Part shown: piece by piece, positions 43,833 through 52,613 of the stretch | Layout of the letters: each line of letters opens with the position of its first letter | Numbering within the stretch: the stretch's first letter is position 1 | Notes under the pieces: model-generated | What the model was told of the DNA's origin: nothing | Databases searched by the model: none | The model's input: only the letters and a program-made list of their open reading frames with translations | Origin: a virus | Length of the DNA: 59,472 nucleotides | Reading direction: 5' to 3' (one strand) | IMG/VR virus record: IMGVR_UViG_3300034072_001798 | Span: 1 to 59,472 of that record | Made by a program: the position numbers and the translations under genes

Positions 43833-44682
43833 TTGATTTAACAAGTTCTTCTAATAATGAAAAATATTGTAACAAATTAATTAATTCATTATCACCAACA
43901 TTAGATACTTTTCTTAAAGGTGATAACATATTATTAACTTCTGTTATTTTAATTTGAATAGCTTTATCTTTAATATTAGGAGTAAGTTTAGTTAATTCTT
44001 CTTTAATTTGTTGAATTTTATTATTATAAAATTCTTTTAATTTTGGAGTTGAATCAACTGAATTGATGAATTCTTTTAAAACTTCTTTTTGGTAATTATT
44101 CAAGGTAGCATATTTACCATTGAATTTTTCTAACATTACTTTGTAAGTTAAAATACGTAAATCTTTATCGTATGATTGAAATTCTGTCATTAAATCATCT
44201 TCTACTTTTTGTTTATCAACAATACGTGTTGTTAAACTTTCTAAAATAGCAATTTTATTGTTGATTATTTGATCAGGATTTGATAAATTTTCACTATTAT
44301 AAATCTCAACTAATGTATATAAAGCAGCATGTATTTTATAATTTGGTAATTTTGTTTTAAAGAACTCATCTAAATTATAATATTCAGATATTTCTTTAAT
44401 CAAATTATATTTTTGTCTTTTTAAAGCACCTCTGTTTAAATTTTTAGAGGATTCAATAACTGAATTAATTACAACTTCTGCTTTGCTTTCTGTAATATTT
44501 TTATGCTTGGATAGAGTTTCATACAATTTGTATTCTCTTCCTAATTCTGTTTTAACAAAATATTTTTTTAGAATATTGGTTGCTTTTGAATCTTTTCCTG
44601 ACAAAGTATCTGAAGTAATTTGTCTTACTAAAAGTTCAAACAGAATTCCAGTATTCTTGTACTTAGAATGTTTTATATTCAT
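43825..44682 (-). CDS. Conserved helical phage protein in the head module
   Basis: A 285-residue, Lys/Asn/Leu-rich, nearly all-helical protein. It begins MNIKHSKYKNTGILFELLV, a start I recall from uncharacterised proteins next to the portal in marine T4-like phages. There is no Cys or His cluster and no P-loop. It lies between portal and the shared-block head protein, overlapping the latter by 8 bases. A prohead core or assembly role is inferred from position. A late motif (44696-44707) precedes it. Confidence 0.7.
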   Translation of the reverse strand: MNIKHSKYKNTGILFELLVRQITSDTLSGKDSKATNILKKYFVKTELGREYKLYETLSKHKNITESKAEVVINSVIESSKNLNRGALKRQKYNLIKEISEYYNLDEFFKTKLPNYKIHAALYTLVEIYNSENLSNPDQIINNKIAILESLTTRIVDKQKVEDDLMTEFQSYDKDLRILTYKVMLEKFNGKYATLNNYQKEVLKEFINSVDSTPKLKEFYNNKIQQIKEELTKLTPNIKDKAIQIKITEVNNMLSPLRKVSNVGDNELINLLQYFSLLEELVKSNG

Positions 44683-44695
44683 CCCTATAGGTTTT

Positions 44696-44707
44696 ATTAT
44701 AAATATA
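44696..44707 (-). promoter_or_regulatory. Late-motif copy before the 285-residue helical protein
   Basis: Coding strand TATATTTATAAT, 13 bases from the ATG, in the gap after the portal gene. Confidence 0.5.
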
Positions 44708-44716
44708 TAAAGATTT

Positions 44717-46618
44717 TTATTCTCTTATTTGATTTTCATCTAATAATGAAGATTTCGGTTTATCCTCATTAAATGAAATTTTTTTAACTACACTTTCAAT
44801 TAATGTTTTATTTTTAAGATAAACTTGTTTAGCTTCTAATGCTAGTGGAGAATCACCTTTATATTCTGGTTTGATTGAGTCTGATTCGTTATCGTCTTTT
44901 TTCATTCCTTTATTACCTAATCTATCTTTACCGAAATTATCATCTTGAGTATTTCTAGTAGTTGATTTTTCTTCAGGACGACCCATTTTTAAATCATCTC
45001 CGTATCCTACAGGAACATTATCTGGTTCAGAATATATTCTTCCTTTACCATAAAGTGAAGCTAAATCGTGTGGTGTACCATATGATTTACCTGTTACTTT
45101 AGGATCATTACCTTCTTCTTCTAATTGTTTATATCTAAAGGTACGTTTTTGGTCTTCAGCTAATAAATCTCTATATTCATCGTACTCATCTTGGCTAAAG
45201 TTAAATATATGATCATAAATCCAATCAGTAGGTAATAACTTAGTTTCCATAATCTTTTGAGCTAAGTCTACTTTTTGAGTTAATAATGCTATTTTTTCTT
45301 GGTCATATATAATTGATGGACCCGTTAAATCTAATTCAAAATTAGTTAATTCTTCACCAGTGTATCCTTGCGAATATAAATGAACTAACGCGATCTTATA
45401 TAACTCTGATAGAACAATGCGTTGTATACGGTCAATTGTGCGAGCAAAACGTATATCTTCAGCGGCTAATGTTGCTTTACCAGTTAAATCTTTTTCATAG
45501 CCCATAAATGCTTTAGGCACCTTAAGGGCAGCAAATAATTTATCACGTAAATAAGTAACATCTTGAATTCCATCATATTGTAAACCAGGTGTAGTTTCAA
45601 TTTTAGTTGATGTATCATTTCCACGAATTGGAATATAAAAGTCTTCCAATAAGTTTTGCATGTTATATTTTAAATTATACTCACCGGTTTGACTATCCAT
45701 TAATGGAGTACGTTTCATAGTAGAAATAGTTTTCTGCATGAAATTTTCTACTTCATTAGGAGGAATTGAACCAACATTAATATAAAATATGCGACGATCA
45801 GGACTACGAGAAATTCTATGGATTAACATAGCATCCTCCATTAAAACGTATTGTTTAAAGATACGACGAGCAGGTTCTAAATATGAACGACCATAAGGAA
45901 GATAATTAACATCTGTTAATAATCTAAAATGAGCCATCTCATAATTATCAAAATAAATACCGGGTTGGTTATCTTGGTATTGACCTAATACTGGAGTACC
46001 ATAATAACCTGAACCACCAGCATAAATACCTTCTGGGGAATATCTAAATCTTACAGCATTTGGATGTTCTTTATCATAATTTTCTTGTCTTTCAATATGG
46101 TAAGCAGTGTATGGGATTACATTATAAACTCCATATTTTTCTGCGATTTCCATTTTAAGGAAAAAGTCACCATATTTACACATTTGGCGAATCCAAGACC
46201 ATAAATTAAATTCGATGTTTAATACATCATAAAATAAATTATAAAGGATTTGTTGTACATCTTCGTTATTTGATTTAATACGAAGTACTTCTCCCATATC
46301 ATTTTTTAATGTACTTTCATCAGCTATAATATCAAGGGCAGAAGCAACAATAGCATCATAATCCATATTATCATAGTCTGAATAGACCATGGTTCTTAGG
46401 TATTGCCAATTTATATTAATCTGGGAACCTAAAAGTGAAGTTGATGCTGGGGAGTATAAGCGATTATATCTATCCATTAATGAATTTGTAGCTACATCCC
46501 CGGATTGTTGGATAGAATCTACATCCATTACTTTTAATTCATTTCCACCTACGTTTCTTACGATAACATCTGTTGAAAACAAACGTTGTAATCGGGTGAA
46601 TAAACTAGTATCTGCCAT
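44717..46618 (-). CDS. gp20: Portal protein, T4 gp20-like
   Basis: A 633-residue subunit of the portal ring through which DNA is packaged and ejected. It contains YDNMDYDAIVASALDIIADE, FNLWSWIRQMCKYGDFFLKM, MAHFRLLTDVNYLPYGRSYL, RRIFKQYVLMEDAMLIHRIS (the long portal helix region), VPKAFMGYEKDLTGKATLA and a C-terminal charged tail. All are standard gp20 segments. T4 gp20 has 524 residues; the extra length is in the acidic, low-complexity C-terminus (KSTTRNTQDDNFGKDRLGN). It follows the terminase gene by 29 bases. Confidence 0.95.
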   Translation of the reverse strand: MADTSLFTRLQRLFSTDVIVRNVGGNELKVMDVDSIQQSGDVATNSLMDRYNRLYSPASTSLLGSQININWQYLRTMVYSDYDNMDYDAIVASALDIIADESTLKNDMGEVLRIKSNNEDVQQILYNLFYDVLNIEFNLWSWIRQMCKYGDFFLKMEIAEKYGVYNVIPYTAYHIERQENYDKEHPNAVRFRYSPEGIYAGGSGYYGTPVLGQYQDNQPGIYFDNYEMAHFRLLTDVNYLPYGRSYLEPARRIFKQYVLMEDAMLIHRISRSPDRRIFYINVGSIPPNEVENFMQKTISTMKRTPLMDSQTGEYNLKYNMQNLLEDFYIPIRGNDTSTKIETTPGLQYDGIQDVTYLRDKLFAALKVPKAFMGYEKDLTGKATLAAEDIRFARTIDRIQRIVLSELYKIALVHLYSQGYTGEELTNFELDLTGPSIIYDQEKIALLTQKVDLAQKIMETKLLPTDWIYDHIFNFSQDEYDEYRDLLAEDQKRTFRYKQLEEEGNDPKVTGKSYGTPHDLASLYGKGRIYSEPDNVPVGYGDDLKMGRPEEKSTTRNTQDDNFGKDRLGNKGMKKDDNESDSIKPEYKGDSPLALEAKQVYLKNKTLIESVVKKISFNEDKPKSSLLDENQIRE

Positions 46619-46638
46619 TGTTTTTTAATTCGTTATAT

Positions 46639-46649
46639 ATATAAATATT
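46639..46649 (-). promoter_or_regulatory. Late-motif copy before portal gene
   Basis: Coding strand AATATTTATAT, 20 bases upstream of the portal ATG, in the 29-base gap after the terminase gene. Confidence 0.5.
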
Positions 46650-48219
46650 ATAACAACCATCTAATATCCTCAAATCCACCATCTGTTTTTATTTGATATG
46701 GATTTTTTGGAGCATTTAAGTTGTAAGCACCAACATACGTACTCTTACTCATATTACCAAGCGTAGCTCGAGTCATATCATGAGATTGTTGCTGGAATTT
46801 TAGTGAGGTATCTCTTAGGTACATTCCAATGCCAAAGCTCATTACTAAATCATCATTATAACCAGATTGAGCTTCAGGTCTACCATTTTTCCAAATAAAT
46901 ACTTTCATTTCTTCTAACAAACGTTTTGAACGAATTGTTACAGAACGATCACCAATATATTCTCTAAATTTATTTACAACTAAAGGTCTTGTTCTTAAGG
47001 ACATTGTAAATCCAGGTGTCATTTCAGAACCACCTTCAAATACTCGCAGATAAGATTCAGCTGTTAATTGGTCAGATTTTGGTGAATGATATAAATTTCT
47101 ATATCCTCTTTCAATTACAGCATCTAATGTTGCCCATCCAATTGATGCATTTTCAATTACCAACATTGCATTATTATATTCGGATCCTAATCCAACTAAA
47201 AAATATCCAAATTCTTTAGGGGGAAGTTGTCCTTTATATTCAGCAACTTGTGTGTTAGTTGCAATATCAATTACGTGACACGCAGAAGAGTCTTTACCAT
47301 CACCTCGGGCTACGTCAGCTACTATTATATATTCACGTGTATAATCTGCTGGTTCCCATACCCATAAATTTTGGTCGGCTCCTCTACGTTCAAGTGGTTC
47401 TTTTATTGTTGTTTCTTTTATAAAATCAACCCATTCAGGATAAAATACCACATCACCTGAGGTACTAAAATCACAGTCACATTCTTGAGATGCTAATCTA
47501 GGGTCACCTAAAAGTTCATCTTGGCGTTTTCTCCAAGTTTCATCTCGTTCAGGATGAACGTACCAAGGTAGCTTGATAGGTAAAAAGTCGTTCTCTGCTG
47601 ATTCCGCTGATACCCATGTTTTGTGGAACCAATTCCCAGTTCCATACGGTGTTGAAAGTACTATTGCTCCACCACCCGTTGCTAGTGTTTGTTGTGCTGA
47701 TGCCCATATTTCTCCGATTTGTTCAATGAAAGCTGCCTCATCGACTATTAGTAAAGATACTGCTTCTGATCGACCAGCATCACTACTTGCTGAGGTAGCT
47801 TTGATTTGTGATCCGTTACTTAATCTTAATGTTAATTTATTATGTTCGTCTGCTGATATTTTAAGCCATGAAGGTAAATTATCAAACATAAACTTAACCT
47901 TTGTAACCATGTTTTTAGCAGTTTCTTGCTTAGTTGCAATACAAAGTACGTTTTTATCTTTATGAAATAACATTAACCATAAAGAATAACCTGCTGCTAG
48001 TGTTGATATACCTAACTGGCGAGATTTTAGTACGATTGAATATGGATTATCTCTAAATAAACGTAGTGTTTTTTCCTGGAAAGGGTATAGGTTAAATAAT
48101 ACTCTACCTCTTTGTGGGTGTTGAATGTGGCAATATTTTTTCATAAAATGCGCAGGATCTGCTGCACATTTTAAATACTCTTCACGTATTATTTGCCTTA
48201 AATCGGGTTGTTGACTCAT
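46648..48219 (-). CDS. gp17: Terminase large subunit, T4 gp17-like
   Basis: A 523-residue packaging motor with ATPase and nuclease domains. The start is the ATG at 48219 (MSQQPDLRQII), overlapping the previous stop as ATGA; the frame extends 16 codons further upstream but that part lies in the preceding gene. The ATPase has a Walker A-like SRQLGISTLAAG (T4 has SRQLGKTT), Walker B LLIVDEAAFIEQI and the coupling STPYGTGNWF. The nuclease has IIVADVARGDGKDSSACHVI (first Asp), LVIENASIGWATLDAV and the final YNDDLVMSFGIGMY (last Asp). No small terminase (gp16) was recognised nearby. Confidence 0.96.
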   Translation of the reverse strand: MSQQPDLRQIIREEYLKCAADPAHFMKKYCHIQHPQRGRVLFNLYPFQEKTLRLFRDNPYSIVLKSRQLGISTLAAGYSLWLMLFHKDKNVLCIATKQETAKNMVTKVKFMFDNLPSWLKISADEHNKLTLRLSNGSQIKATSASSDAGRSEAVSLLIVDEAAFIEQIGEIWASAQQTLATGGGAIVLSTPYGTGNWFHKTWVSAESAENDFLPIKLPWYVHPERDETWRKRQDELLGDPRLASQECDCDFSTSGDVVFYPEWVDFIKETTIKEPLERRGADQNLWVWEPADYTREYIIVADVARGDGKDSSACHVIDIATNTQVAEYKGQLPPKEFGYFLVGLGSEYNNAMLVIENASIGWATLDAVIERGYRNLYHSPKSDQLTAESYLRVFEGGSEMTPGFTMSLRTRPLVVNKFREYIGDRSVTIRSKRLLEEMKVFIWKNGRPEAQSGYNDDLVMSFGIGMYLRDTSLKFQQQSHDMTRATLGNMSKSTYVGAYNLNAPKNPYQIKTDGGFEDIRWLL

Positions 48220-48620
48220 AACAATATTAAAATTAAAGCAATAGCATTCAAACCAGCAACTCCCCAAGCAATTTTGGTTTTAGTTTTCTGTTTTTGAAAT
48301 TGTTTGTCTTTAATTTTGATTTCAGAATCCTTATTTTGGATAATCTGTTTAAAACTTACTTCATTTTTTTGATATAAATGAATTGTACTATCTTGTTTAA
48401 CAATAACAGAATCTTGGTTTGTAACTATTTGAGTTAATAAAAGAGTTGAATCTCTAGATATATCTAATTGGGTTAGTAAAAAATCTCTTTCAGTTTTTAC
48501 TAATAATGCTCTTTTTAATGATTTACAAGGAACACAACAAGTGCTATCATTGGAAAGCGTTTGTGAATTCGCTAATAACGGCAGCGTTACTAAGAGAATT
48601 AATGCGATTAGATTCTTCAT
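48216..48620 (-). CDS. Exported coiled-coil protein with C-terminal membrane anchor, spanin-like
   Basis: A 134-residue protein. The N-terminal signal-like segment MKNLIALILLVTLPLLANS is followed by QTLSNDSTCCVPC, then a coiled coil (residues 40-110) and a C-terminal membrane segment AWGVAGLNAIALILILL. A signal peptide plus a C-terminal anchor with a coiled coil between them is the layout of single-protein spanins. The cysteines do not form a canonical lipobox, so lipidation is doubtful. It overlaps the preceding membrane protein by 74 bases, as Rz/Rz1 pairs do. A lysis role is therefore possible but no endolysin or holin is recognised beside it. Confidence 0.7.
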   Translation of the reverse strand: MKNLIALILLVTLPLLANSQTLSNDSTCCVPCKSLKRALLVKTERDFLLTQLDISRDSTLLLTQIVTNQDSVIVKQDSTIHLYQKNEVSFKQIIQNKDSEIKIKDKQFQKQKTKTKIAWGVAGLNAIALILILL

Positions 48621-48897
48621 TGTATTTTTGTTTATTTTTTTTAGCTTTAATCTTTAAAAGAGCTAATTTCTTTTTATCTTCTTCTACTTTAAGTTTATAT
48701 TCTTTAATTTCTAAAGATAAAGAGTGGATTATAACTTGATTCGAATCAATATTAGCTTTTAAAGAATCATTTTGACGATGAAGACTTTCGATTTTATTTT
48801 TATAGTCTATATTTTTAGCATAATTAATATTATTGTATATAATTACAACAATTAATATTACAGTGGCATAGCTAAGAATTTGATAAATGTATTTCAT
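48547..48897 (-). CDS. Membrane-anchored coiled-coil protein, i-spanin-like
   Basis: A 116-residue protein with an N-terminal membrane segment (ILSYATVILIVVIIYNNI, residues 7-24). A long Lys/Asn/Ser-rich coiled coil to the end follows (EIKEYKLKVEEDKKKLALL). The topology matches inner-membrane spanins (Rz type): N-in anchor with a periplasmic coiled coil. Its 3' end overlaps the next gene, an exported membrane protein, in another frame. An alternative is a structural or host-membrane factor unrelated to lysis. Confidence 0.7.
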   Translation of the reverse strand: MKYIYQILSYATVILIVVIIYNNINYAKNIDYKNKIESLHRQNDSLKANIDSNQVIIHSLSLEIKEYKLKVEEDKKKLALLKIKAKKNKQKYNEESNRINSLSNAAVISEFTNAFQ

Positions 48898-49319
48898 TAT
48901 TCTTCACCGTCATCATCCATTGAAGGATTAATCATAGCTTCAATTTCTTTTTTAAGCTTAGTTAAATTCTTTAATTGACCAACGTATTTTTGCTTTTCAG
49001 CACCTTCAGCTGATTTGTATTTATTTACAATAGATTTCATCTGCTTAACTACCTCACCATATTTAGACTGTAATTTAGCAATTGAAGCATTAGCTGCGAT
49101 ATCCTTAGCTGTAGGTTCAGTATCAAATTCTTCTTCATTTTCTAAAGTAACAGTTCCACCTGCTTTTAAAGTATTAACAGGAGTTACTTTATCTTTTGAA
49201 GCAGAAAATTTAGGATCTTTCTGGAGGTCATCTACAGCTCCTGGTCCTACATAAGTAGCTTCGGATAATTCATTTACAATAAGTTCTTTAATATATTCTT
49301 TAGCTTCAGATTTTTTCAT
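48897..49319 (-). CDS. Probable internal head protein with capsid-targeting-like N-terminus
   Basis: A 140-residue protein. The first 20 residues (MKKSEAKEYIKELIVNELSE) form an amphipathic helix ending in L-S-E before Ala, a fit to the prohead protease rule. The rest is charged, with a coiled-coil segment near 85-130 and an acidic end (MDDDGEE). The opening resembles that of the 158-residue protein at 57063-57539 (MKKSELRDKIKML). It lies between the lysis-like pair and the kinase gene, close to the head module. Function is inferred only. Confidence 0.65.
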   Translation of the reverse strand: MKKSEAKEYIKELIVNELSEATYVGPGAVDDLQKDPKFSASKDKVTPVNTLKAGGTVTLENEEEFDTEPTAKDIAANASIAKLQSKYGEVVKQMKSIVNKYKSAEGAEKQKYVGQLKNLTKLKKEIEAMINPSMDDDGEE

Positions 49320-49334
49320 TTGTAAAAATATTTT

Positions 49335-49346
49335 GTTATAAATATT
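49335..49346 (-). promoter_or_regulatory. Late-motif copy before the 140-residue protein gene
   Basis: Coding strand AATATTTATAAC, 15 bases from the ATG; it overlaps the stop region of the kinase gene. Confidence 0.5.
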
Positions 49347-49875
49347 ACAAAGAAAGGGCAGATTTCACTTGTGCAATACGTTCTTCAGTAGAACCACTAA
49401 TAATTGTATAATTTTTAAATTTATATTTATATCGTTTAATTATATTCTGGATTATAAAATCAATTAATTCACGATATTCTAGATCAGTTTCACGAACACC
49501 ATTGTCTTCCATATCAACTCCTTCAGGAGAAACATAAAAAATATAATCATATTCAGATAATAAACGTGCCGCTAATGTTTGAAAATCATCGGCTTCATGA
49601 TAATCAATTGATTTAGCTGCTTTAGTAAATGCCATAACATCAATAATAGTACGGTCTGTAATAATATTTTCGCACATTAATTCACTAGCTCGCTCAGCCA
49701 AAAATACAATTTGACCTTTAATTGTTGAATCTGTGTTTAATGGGATACCTAACTCCATTAAATACTTTGAGCGTTCAGTTCTAAATTGATAATCTTTAAA
49801 TTCAGGTAATTCCTTCAACGCATTTACAAGCGTTGTTTTACCTACTGACATTGTTCCGCAAAAACCTATTTTCAT
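49345..49875 (-). CDS. P-loop nucleotide kinase-like protein (NadR/AAA_28 type)
   Basis: A 176-residue protein. Walker A is FCGTMSVGKTTLVNAL (residues about 5-20); then RTERSKYLMELGIPL, the acidic SELMCENIITDRTIIDVMAF and YDYIFYVSPEGVD. The arrangement is that of NadR-type nucleoside or ribosylnicotinamide kinases and the wider AAA_28 group found in phages. Substrate is unknown; NMN/NAD salvage or nucleotide phosphorylation are the usual ideas. It overlaps the cupin gene by 4 bases, so the two are translated together. Confidence 0.8.
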   Translation of the reverse strand: MKIGFCGTMSVGKTTLVNALKELPEFKDYQFRTERSKYLMELGIPLNTDSTIKGQIVFLAERASELMCENIITDRTIIDVMAFTKAAKSIDYHEADDFQTLAARLLSEYDYIFYVSPEGVDMEDNGVRETDLEYRELIDFIIQNIIKRYKYKFKNYTIISGSTEERIAQVKSALSL

Positions 49876-50255
49876 CCTTGTGAATCTCCTTTTTTAACTC
49901 GATAACTATCTTCTTCAAAATGTTTTGTTGATACTTCAAAAATTGTAGCTTCATCGGTAAGTGCCATTAATTGATGAGGTTGACCACGTTCTAAATCTAC
50001 AACATCTCCTTCTTTAAGCCACACTACTTTTGTTTCTGCTGTTTCAGTATTAATCCATCTATATTCAAATTCTCCTTTAGCTACATACCATGATTCTTCT
50101 TTAATCAAATGATAATGCATTGAAAATTTTTTACCTTTTTCAAATACAAGGAGTTTACCACAATAAGCATCATGATTTACAATCCAAAGTTCATGACCCC
50201 ATGCTTTTTCATATCTATCTCCCTTGCGGGGAATTGGTTCATATTTGTGTCCCAT
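49872..50255 (-). CDS. Cupin-domain protein (mannose-6-phosphate isomerase type II-like)
   Basis: A 127-residue single cupin barrel. It has RYEKAWGHELWIVNHDAYCG, then KFSMHYHLIKEESWYVAKG (metal-binding His, His and Glu of motif 1) and LERGQPHQLMALTDEATIFEV (motif 2 His). The pattern resembles the isomerase domain of GDP-mannose biosynthesis enzymes. It may provide or modify sugars, which could link to the glycosyltransferases, but that is inference. It overlaps the kinase gene by 4 bases and follows a small gene by one base. Confidence 0.82.
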   Translation of the reverse strand: MGHKYEPIPRKGDRYEKAWGHELWIVNHDAYCGKLLVFEKGKKFSMHYHLIKEESWYVAKGEFEYRWINTETAETKVVWLKEGDVVDLERGQPHQLMALTDEATIFEVSTKHFEEDSYRVKKGDSQG

Positions 50256-50256
50256 T

Positions 50257-50517
50257 TTAAAATCTATTTGTTTGTCCTTTTAATCCAGGATTTTTATACC
50301 AAGGTAATCCTTCTCTTTCCTTGCGAGCTTGTCTCCACTCTTCTTCTGTTTTTTTAATACCATTAAGATAATATTCACGTTTACGATTATCACCTTCTGG
50401 TATTAGTGCCGGACCTTCCCAGTTATGAAGTTTATTATCGAAAACATATGCTATTGTACCATCTACTTTAGTAAGTTTCTTTGATGGGGTGTACTTGTGG
50501 TTTGATTTTTGTTCCAT
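50257..50517 (-). CDS. Small conserved phage protein with GPA/YYLNG motif
   Basis: An 86-residue protein, start ATG at 50517 (MEQKSNHKYTPSKK), preceded by AGGAGA; a longer frame upstream would run into the flavoprotein gene. The central segment KLHNWEGPALIPEGDNRK, then EYYLNGIKKTEEEW, is a motif I recall in many T4-like phages as a hypothetical, similar to repeats of the type 'G-P-A ... Y-x-x-N-G'. No catalytic site is evident. Confidence 0.7.
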   Translation of the reverse strand: MEQKSNHKYTPSKKLTKVDGTIAYVFDNKLHNWEGPALIPEGDNRKREYYLNGIKKTEEEWRQARKEREGLPWYKNPGLKGQTNRF

Positions 50518-50518
50518 A

Positions 50519-51886
50519 TTAAAATAAATCTCCTGTTCCTTGTTCGTAAAGATACAAATCATTTTTATGTTCTCCAAGTATAGATTCACAAACATAAATT
50601 GCTTGTGCTCCTGATACTGTAATACCTCGTGCTGATAAAGCATCACCTACAAAGTGTACATTTGCATAATCAGCTAATGCTAAATTACTATAATCTACTT
50701 TAACTTCAGGTGATAGATATTTTACTTCAGGAATATAAATACCCCAATCGTCTTGTAATGTTGGGAATACTTTTTTCATGTCTTGAATAAAATCCATAAC
50801 ATATTTAAAGTAACCTTCCATAGCAGGTTCAACAACATGAGCTAATGTATCTAAACTAATTTGAGTTGCTGTTACACCATTACCTTCAGATGTAGTTGAT
50901 GGTTGACGAGATGGACTATAATATAAACCAGTACCATTTGCTTGTACTTTATTTACTACATCACGTGACCATTTAAACGGATCTTCAATACCATTAATTT
51001 CCATTAAGATACCGAAATTAGTCATATTATTTCTATATGCTTCGTCTTTCTTAGCATGTCCATTATATGAATGATCACCATATGTTTCCTCTACAGCAAC
51101 ATAAGCAGCATTATTATTTGTACAGAATGAACGTAATGAAACTCCTTCATCTTCAAATTTTCTATATAACTTAAAGTCATATGAAATATCGATTAGTTTT
51201 TGAAAGTGTTTTTGTGGTGCTTCAAATCGAACTCCAATTTGTACTGATTTGGGTTCATCTGGGAGTTCGTATTGGTGGGCTAGCTCTTGAGCAAAATCAA
51301 TGCCTGATTTACCTACTGCAAATATAAGTTCATCATATATTAAAGATTTAATTTTTCCTAGTTTAACAGGTAAAGAAGAATAACCTAATGAATTTTTATT
51401 AAAATTAACATCAGTTACTTTAGTTTCCCAAATAAACTTTACACCTTTTTCAACTAAATAATCATACCAATTTTTAGCAATTTCAGATAGATAATCTGTA
51501 CCTACGTGCCATACTGGGAATAAGCGTAAACCAAAATAGGGTTTGATAAATTCAGGTTCTGCTTCAGGATTTGAACATTGTACTTCTTCTGGTTTAGGGT
51601 GGAAACGTTTGAAATTGGTAATGACTTGATCCATCAATTCCATTGCTTTTTCCTCACCACAATATTTTGATAGTTGACCTCCAATTGCTGTGTGATAAGT
51701 CAATTTACCATCAGACCAACCTCCAGCACCTAAGAAACCTGTCATTACTTCTTCAGGTTTACGTTGGTATGGATCTTTACCCATATCAATTACAGTGATC
51801 ATTTCACCAGGATAACCGTTATCAACAAGTTTTGTTGCTGCATTTACACCTGCTACTCCTGCTCCTACAATTACTATTTTTTTCAT
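50519..51886 (-). CDS. FAD-dependent oxidoreductase
   Basis: A 455-residue flavoprotein. The N-terminal dinucleotide-binding fold has KIVIVGAGVAGVNAATKLVD. The motif GFLGAGGWSDGKLTYH and the second half (VQIGVRFEAPQKHF, YSPSRQPSTTSEGNGVTA) resemble the uncharacterised FAD-dependent dehydrogenase group (COG2509 type). The C-terminal FAD site is VHFVGDALSARGITVSGAQA. No membrane segment is visible. It is an unusual auxiliary gene for a phage and lies in the accessory cluster with the cupin and kinase. Substrate is unknown. The upstream gap holds a terminator and a late-motif variant. Confidence 0.85.
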   Translation of the reverse strand: MKKIVIVGAGVAGVNAATKLVDNGYPGEMITVIDMGKDPYQRKPEEVMTGFLGAGGWSDGKLTYHTAIGGQLSKYCGEEKAMELMDQVITNFKRFHPKPEEVQCSNPEAEPEFIKPYFGLRLFPVWHVGTDYLSEIAKNWYDYLVEKGVKFIWETKVTDVNFNKNSLGYSSLPVKLGKIKSLIYDELIFAVGKSGIDFAQELAHQYELPDEPKSVQIGVRFEAPQKHFQKLIDISYDFKLYRKFEDEGVSLRSFCTNNNAAYVAVEETYGDHSYNGHAKKDEAYRNNMTNFGILMEINGIEDPFKWSRDVVNKVQANGTGLYYSPSRQPSTTSEGNGVTATQISLDTLAHVVEPAMEGYFKYVMDFIQDMKKVFPTLQDDWGIYIPEVKYLSPEVKVDYSNLALADYANVHFVGDALSARGITVSGAQAIYVCESILGEHKNDLYLYEQGTGDLF

Positions 51887-51919
51887 TTTATAATCAGCGT
51901 TTAATATTTAAATATACAT

Positions 51920-51954
51920 AAAAAAAGTGGCGTCTCCAAATTGGATGACGCCAC
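51920..51954 (-). terminator. Rho-independent terminator after the 202-residue membrane protein gene
   Basis: An 8-bp GC-rich stem (GTGGCGTC/GACGCCAC), extended by TCCA/TGGA, is followed by seven T on the coding strand, then ATGTATATTTAAAT, a late-motif variant in front of the flavoprotein gene. Confidence 0.9.
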
Positions 51955-52004
51955 AGCTGTCAAGTTTTTAAGAAAAATCGGCGGGCTATGAATCCGCCTA
52001 TAAA

Positions 52005-52613
52005 TTAAGCAAATAAACCTGAAATGAATTGTTTAATTTCACCTCCTTTAACAGCACTTAAAGCTGTTTCTAAAGTAGCTAAAGATAAATTTTTGGCTTG
52101 GAGTGCTTTAACGGCTGTTGCTCCTGAAGCAACCAAGAAAGTAGCTACAATTACGTGAAAAATACCATTTGCTATTTTTTTAGCTTTAGTTTCATCTTTA
52201 ACGAATTTTTTAACAACTGCTGTTAAAGGAACCATATATAAATGATGTAATTCATCAGCAATTTTACCTAATTTAGTCATCCATTGTTGATAAGCATCTT
52301 GATCGGTTGGTTTTTTACCTAACATTTTATTAACCATATTACCAGCTGCTTGACCAAATTTAGCAACTAATCCCATAATAGCGGGGAGTGCAATAGCAAT
52401 ACTAGCTACTGTTAATAAACCTTCGTTAGTTGTTTTTGATGCTTTAGCTAATTCAGTATCCATAGTTTTTAATATAGAAGACATTTCATCTTTTACATCA
52501 TCTACTACAGCTTGTTCTTTATCATCTAAGTTAATATCAACTTCTTTTAAATTTTTTTCTAACTGTCCCTCAGCTAAAAATTTTCTTAAATCAAATGCGT
52601 CTGCTTGTTTCAC
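52005..52613 (-). CDS. Membrane-segment protein with capsid-targeting-like start
   Basis: A 202-residue protein. I choose the GTG at 52613 (translated M-KQADAFDLRKFLAEG), which overlaps the previous stop as GTGA; an ATG 18 codons upstream lies inside the previous gene. The start holds F-L-A-E/G at residues 12-15, a fit to the prohead protease rule. Two hydrophobic segments follow (TVASIAIALPAIMGLVAKFG near 82-101 and IFHVIVATFLVASGATAV near 162-180). It resembles the partial protein at the right edge (58795-59472) in overall design. It may be a head-packaged membrane-active protein or a holin-like protein; neither is proven. Confidence 0.65.
   Translation of the reverse strand: MKQADAFDLRKFLAEGQLEKNLKEVDINLDDKEQAVVDDVKDEMSSILKTMDTELAKASKTTNEGLLTVASIAIALPAIMGLVAKFGQAAGNMVNKMLGKKPTDQDAYQQWMTKLGKIADELHHLYMVPLTAVVKKFVKDETKAKKIANGIFHVIVATFLVASGATAVKALQAKNLSLATLETALSAVKGGEIKQFISGLFA

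Noticed and set aside
48220-48267. Upstream extension of the terminase start
   Set aside because: It lies inside the preceding gene, is Cys/Phe-rich and unlike terminases. The ATGA overlap at 48219 gives the natural start MSQQPDL.
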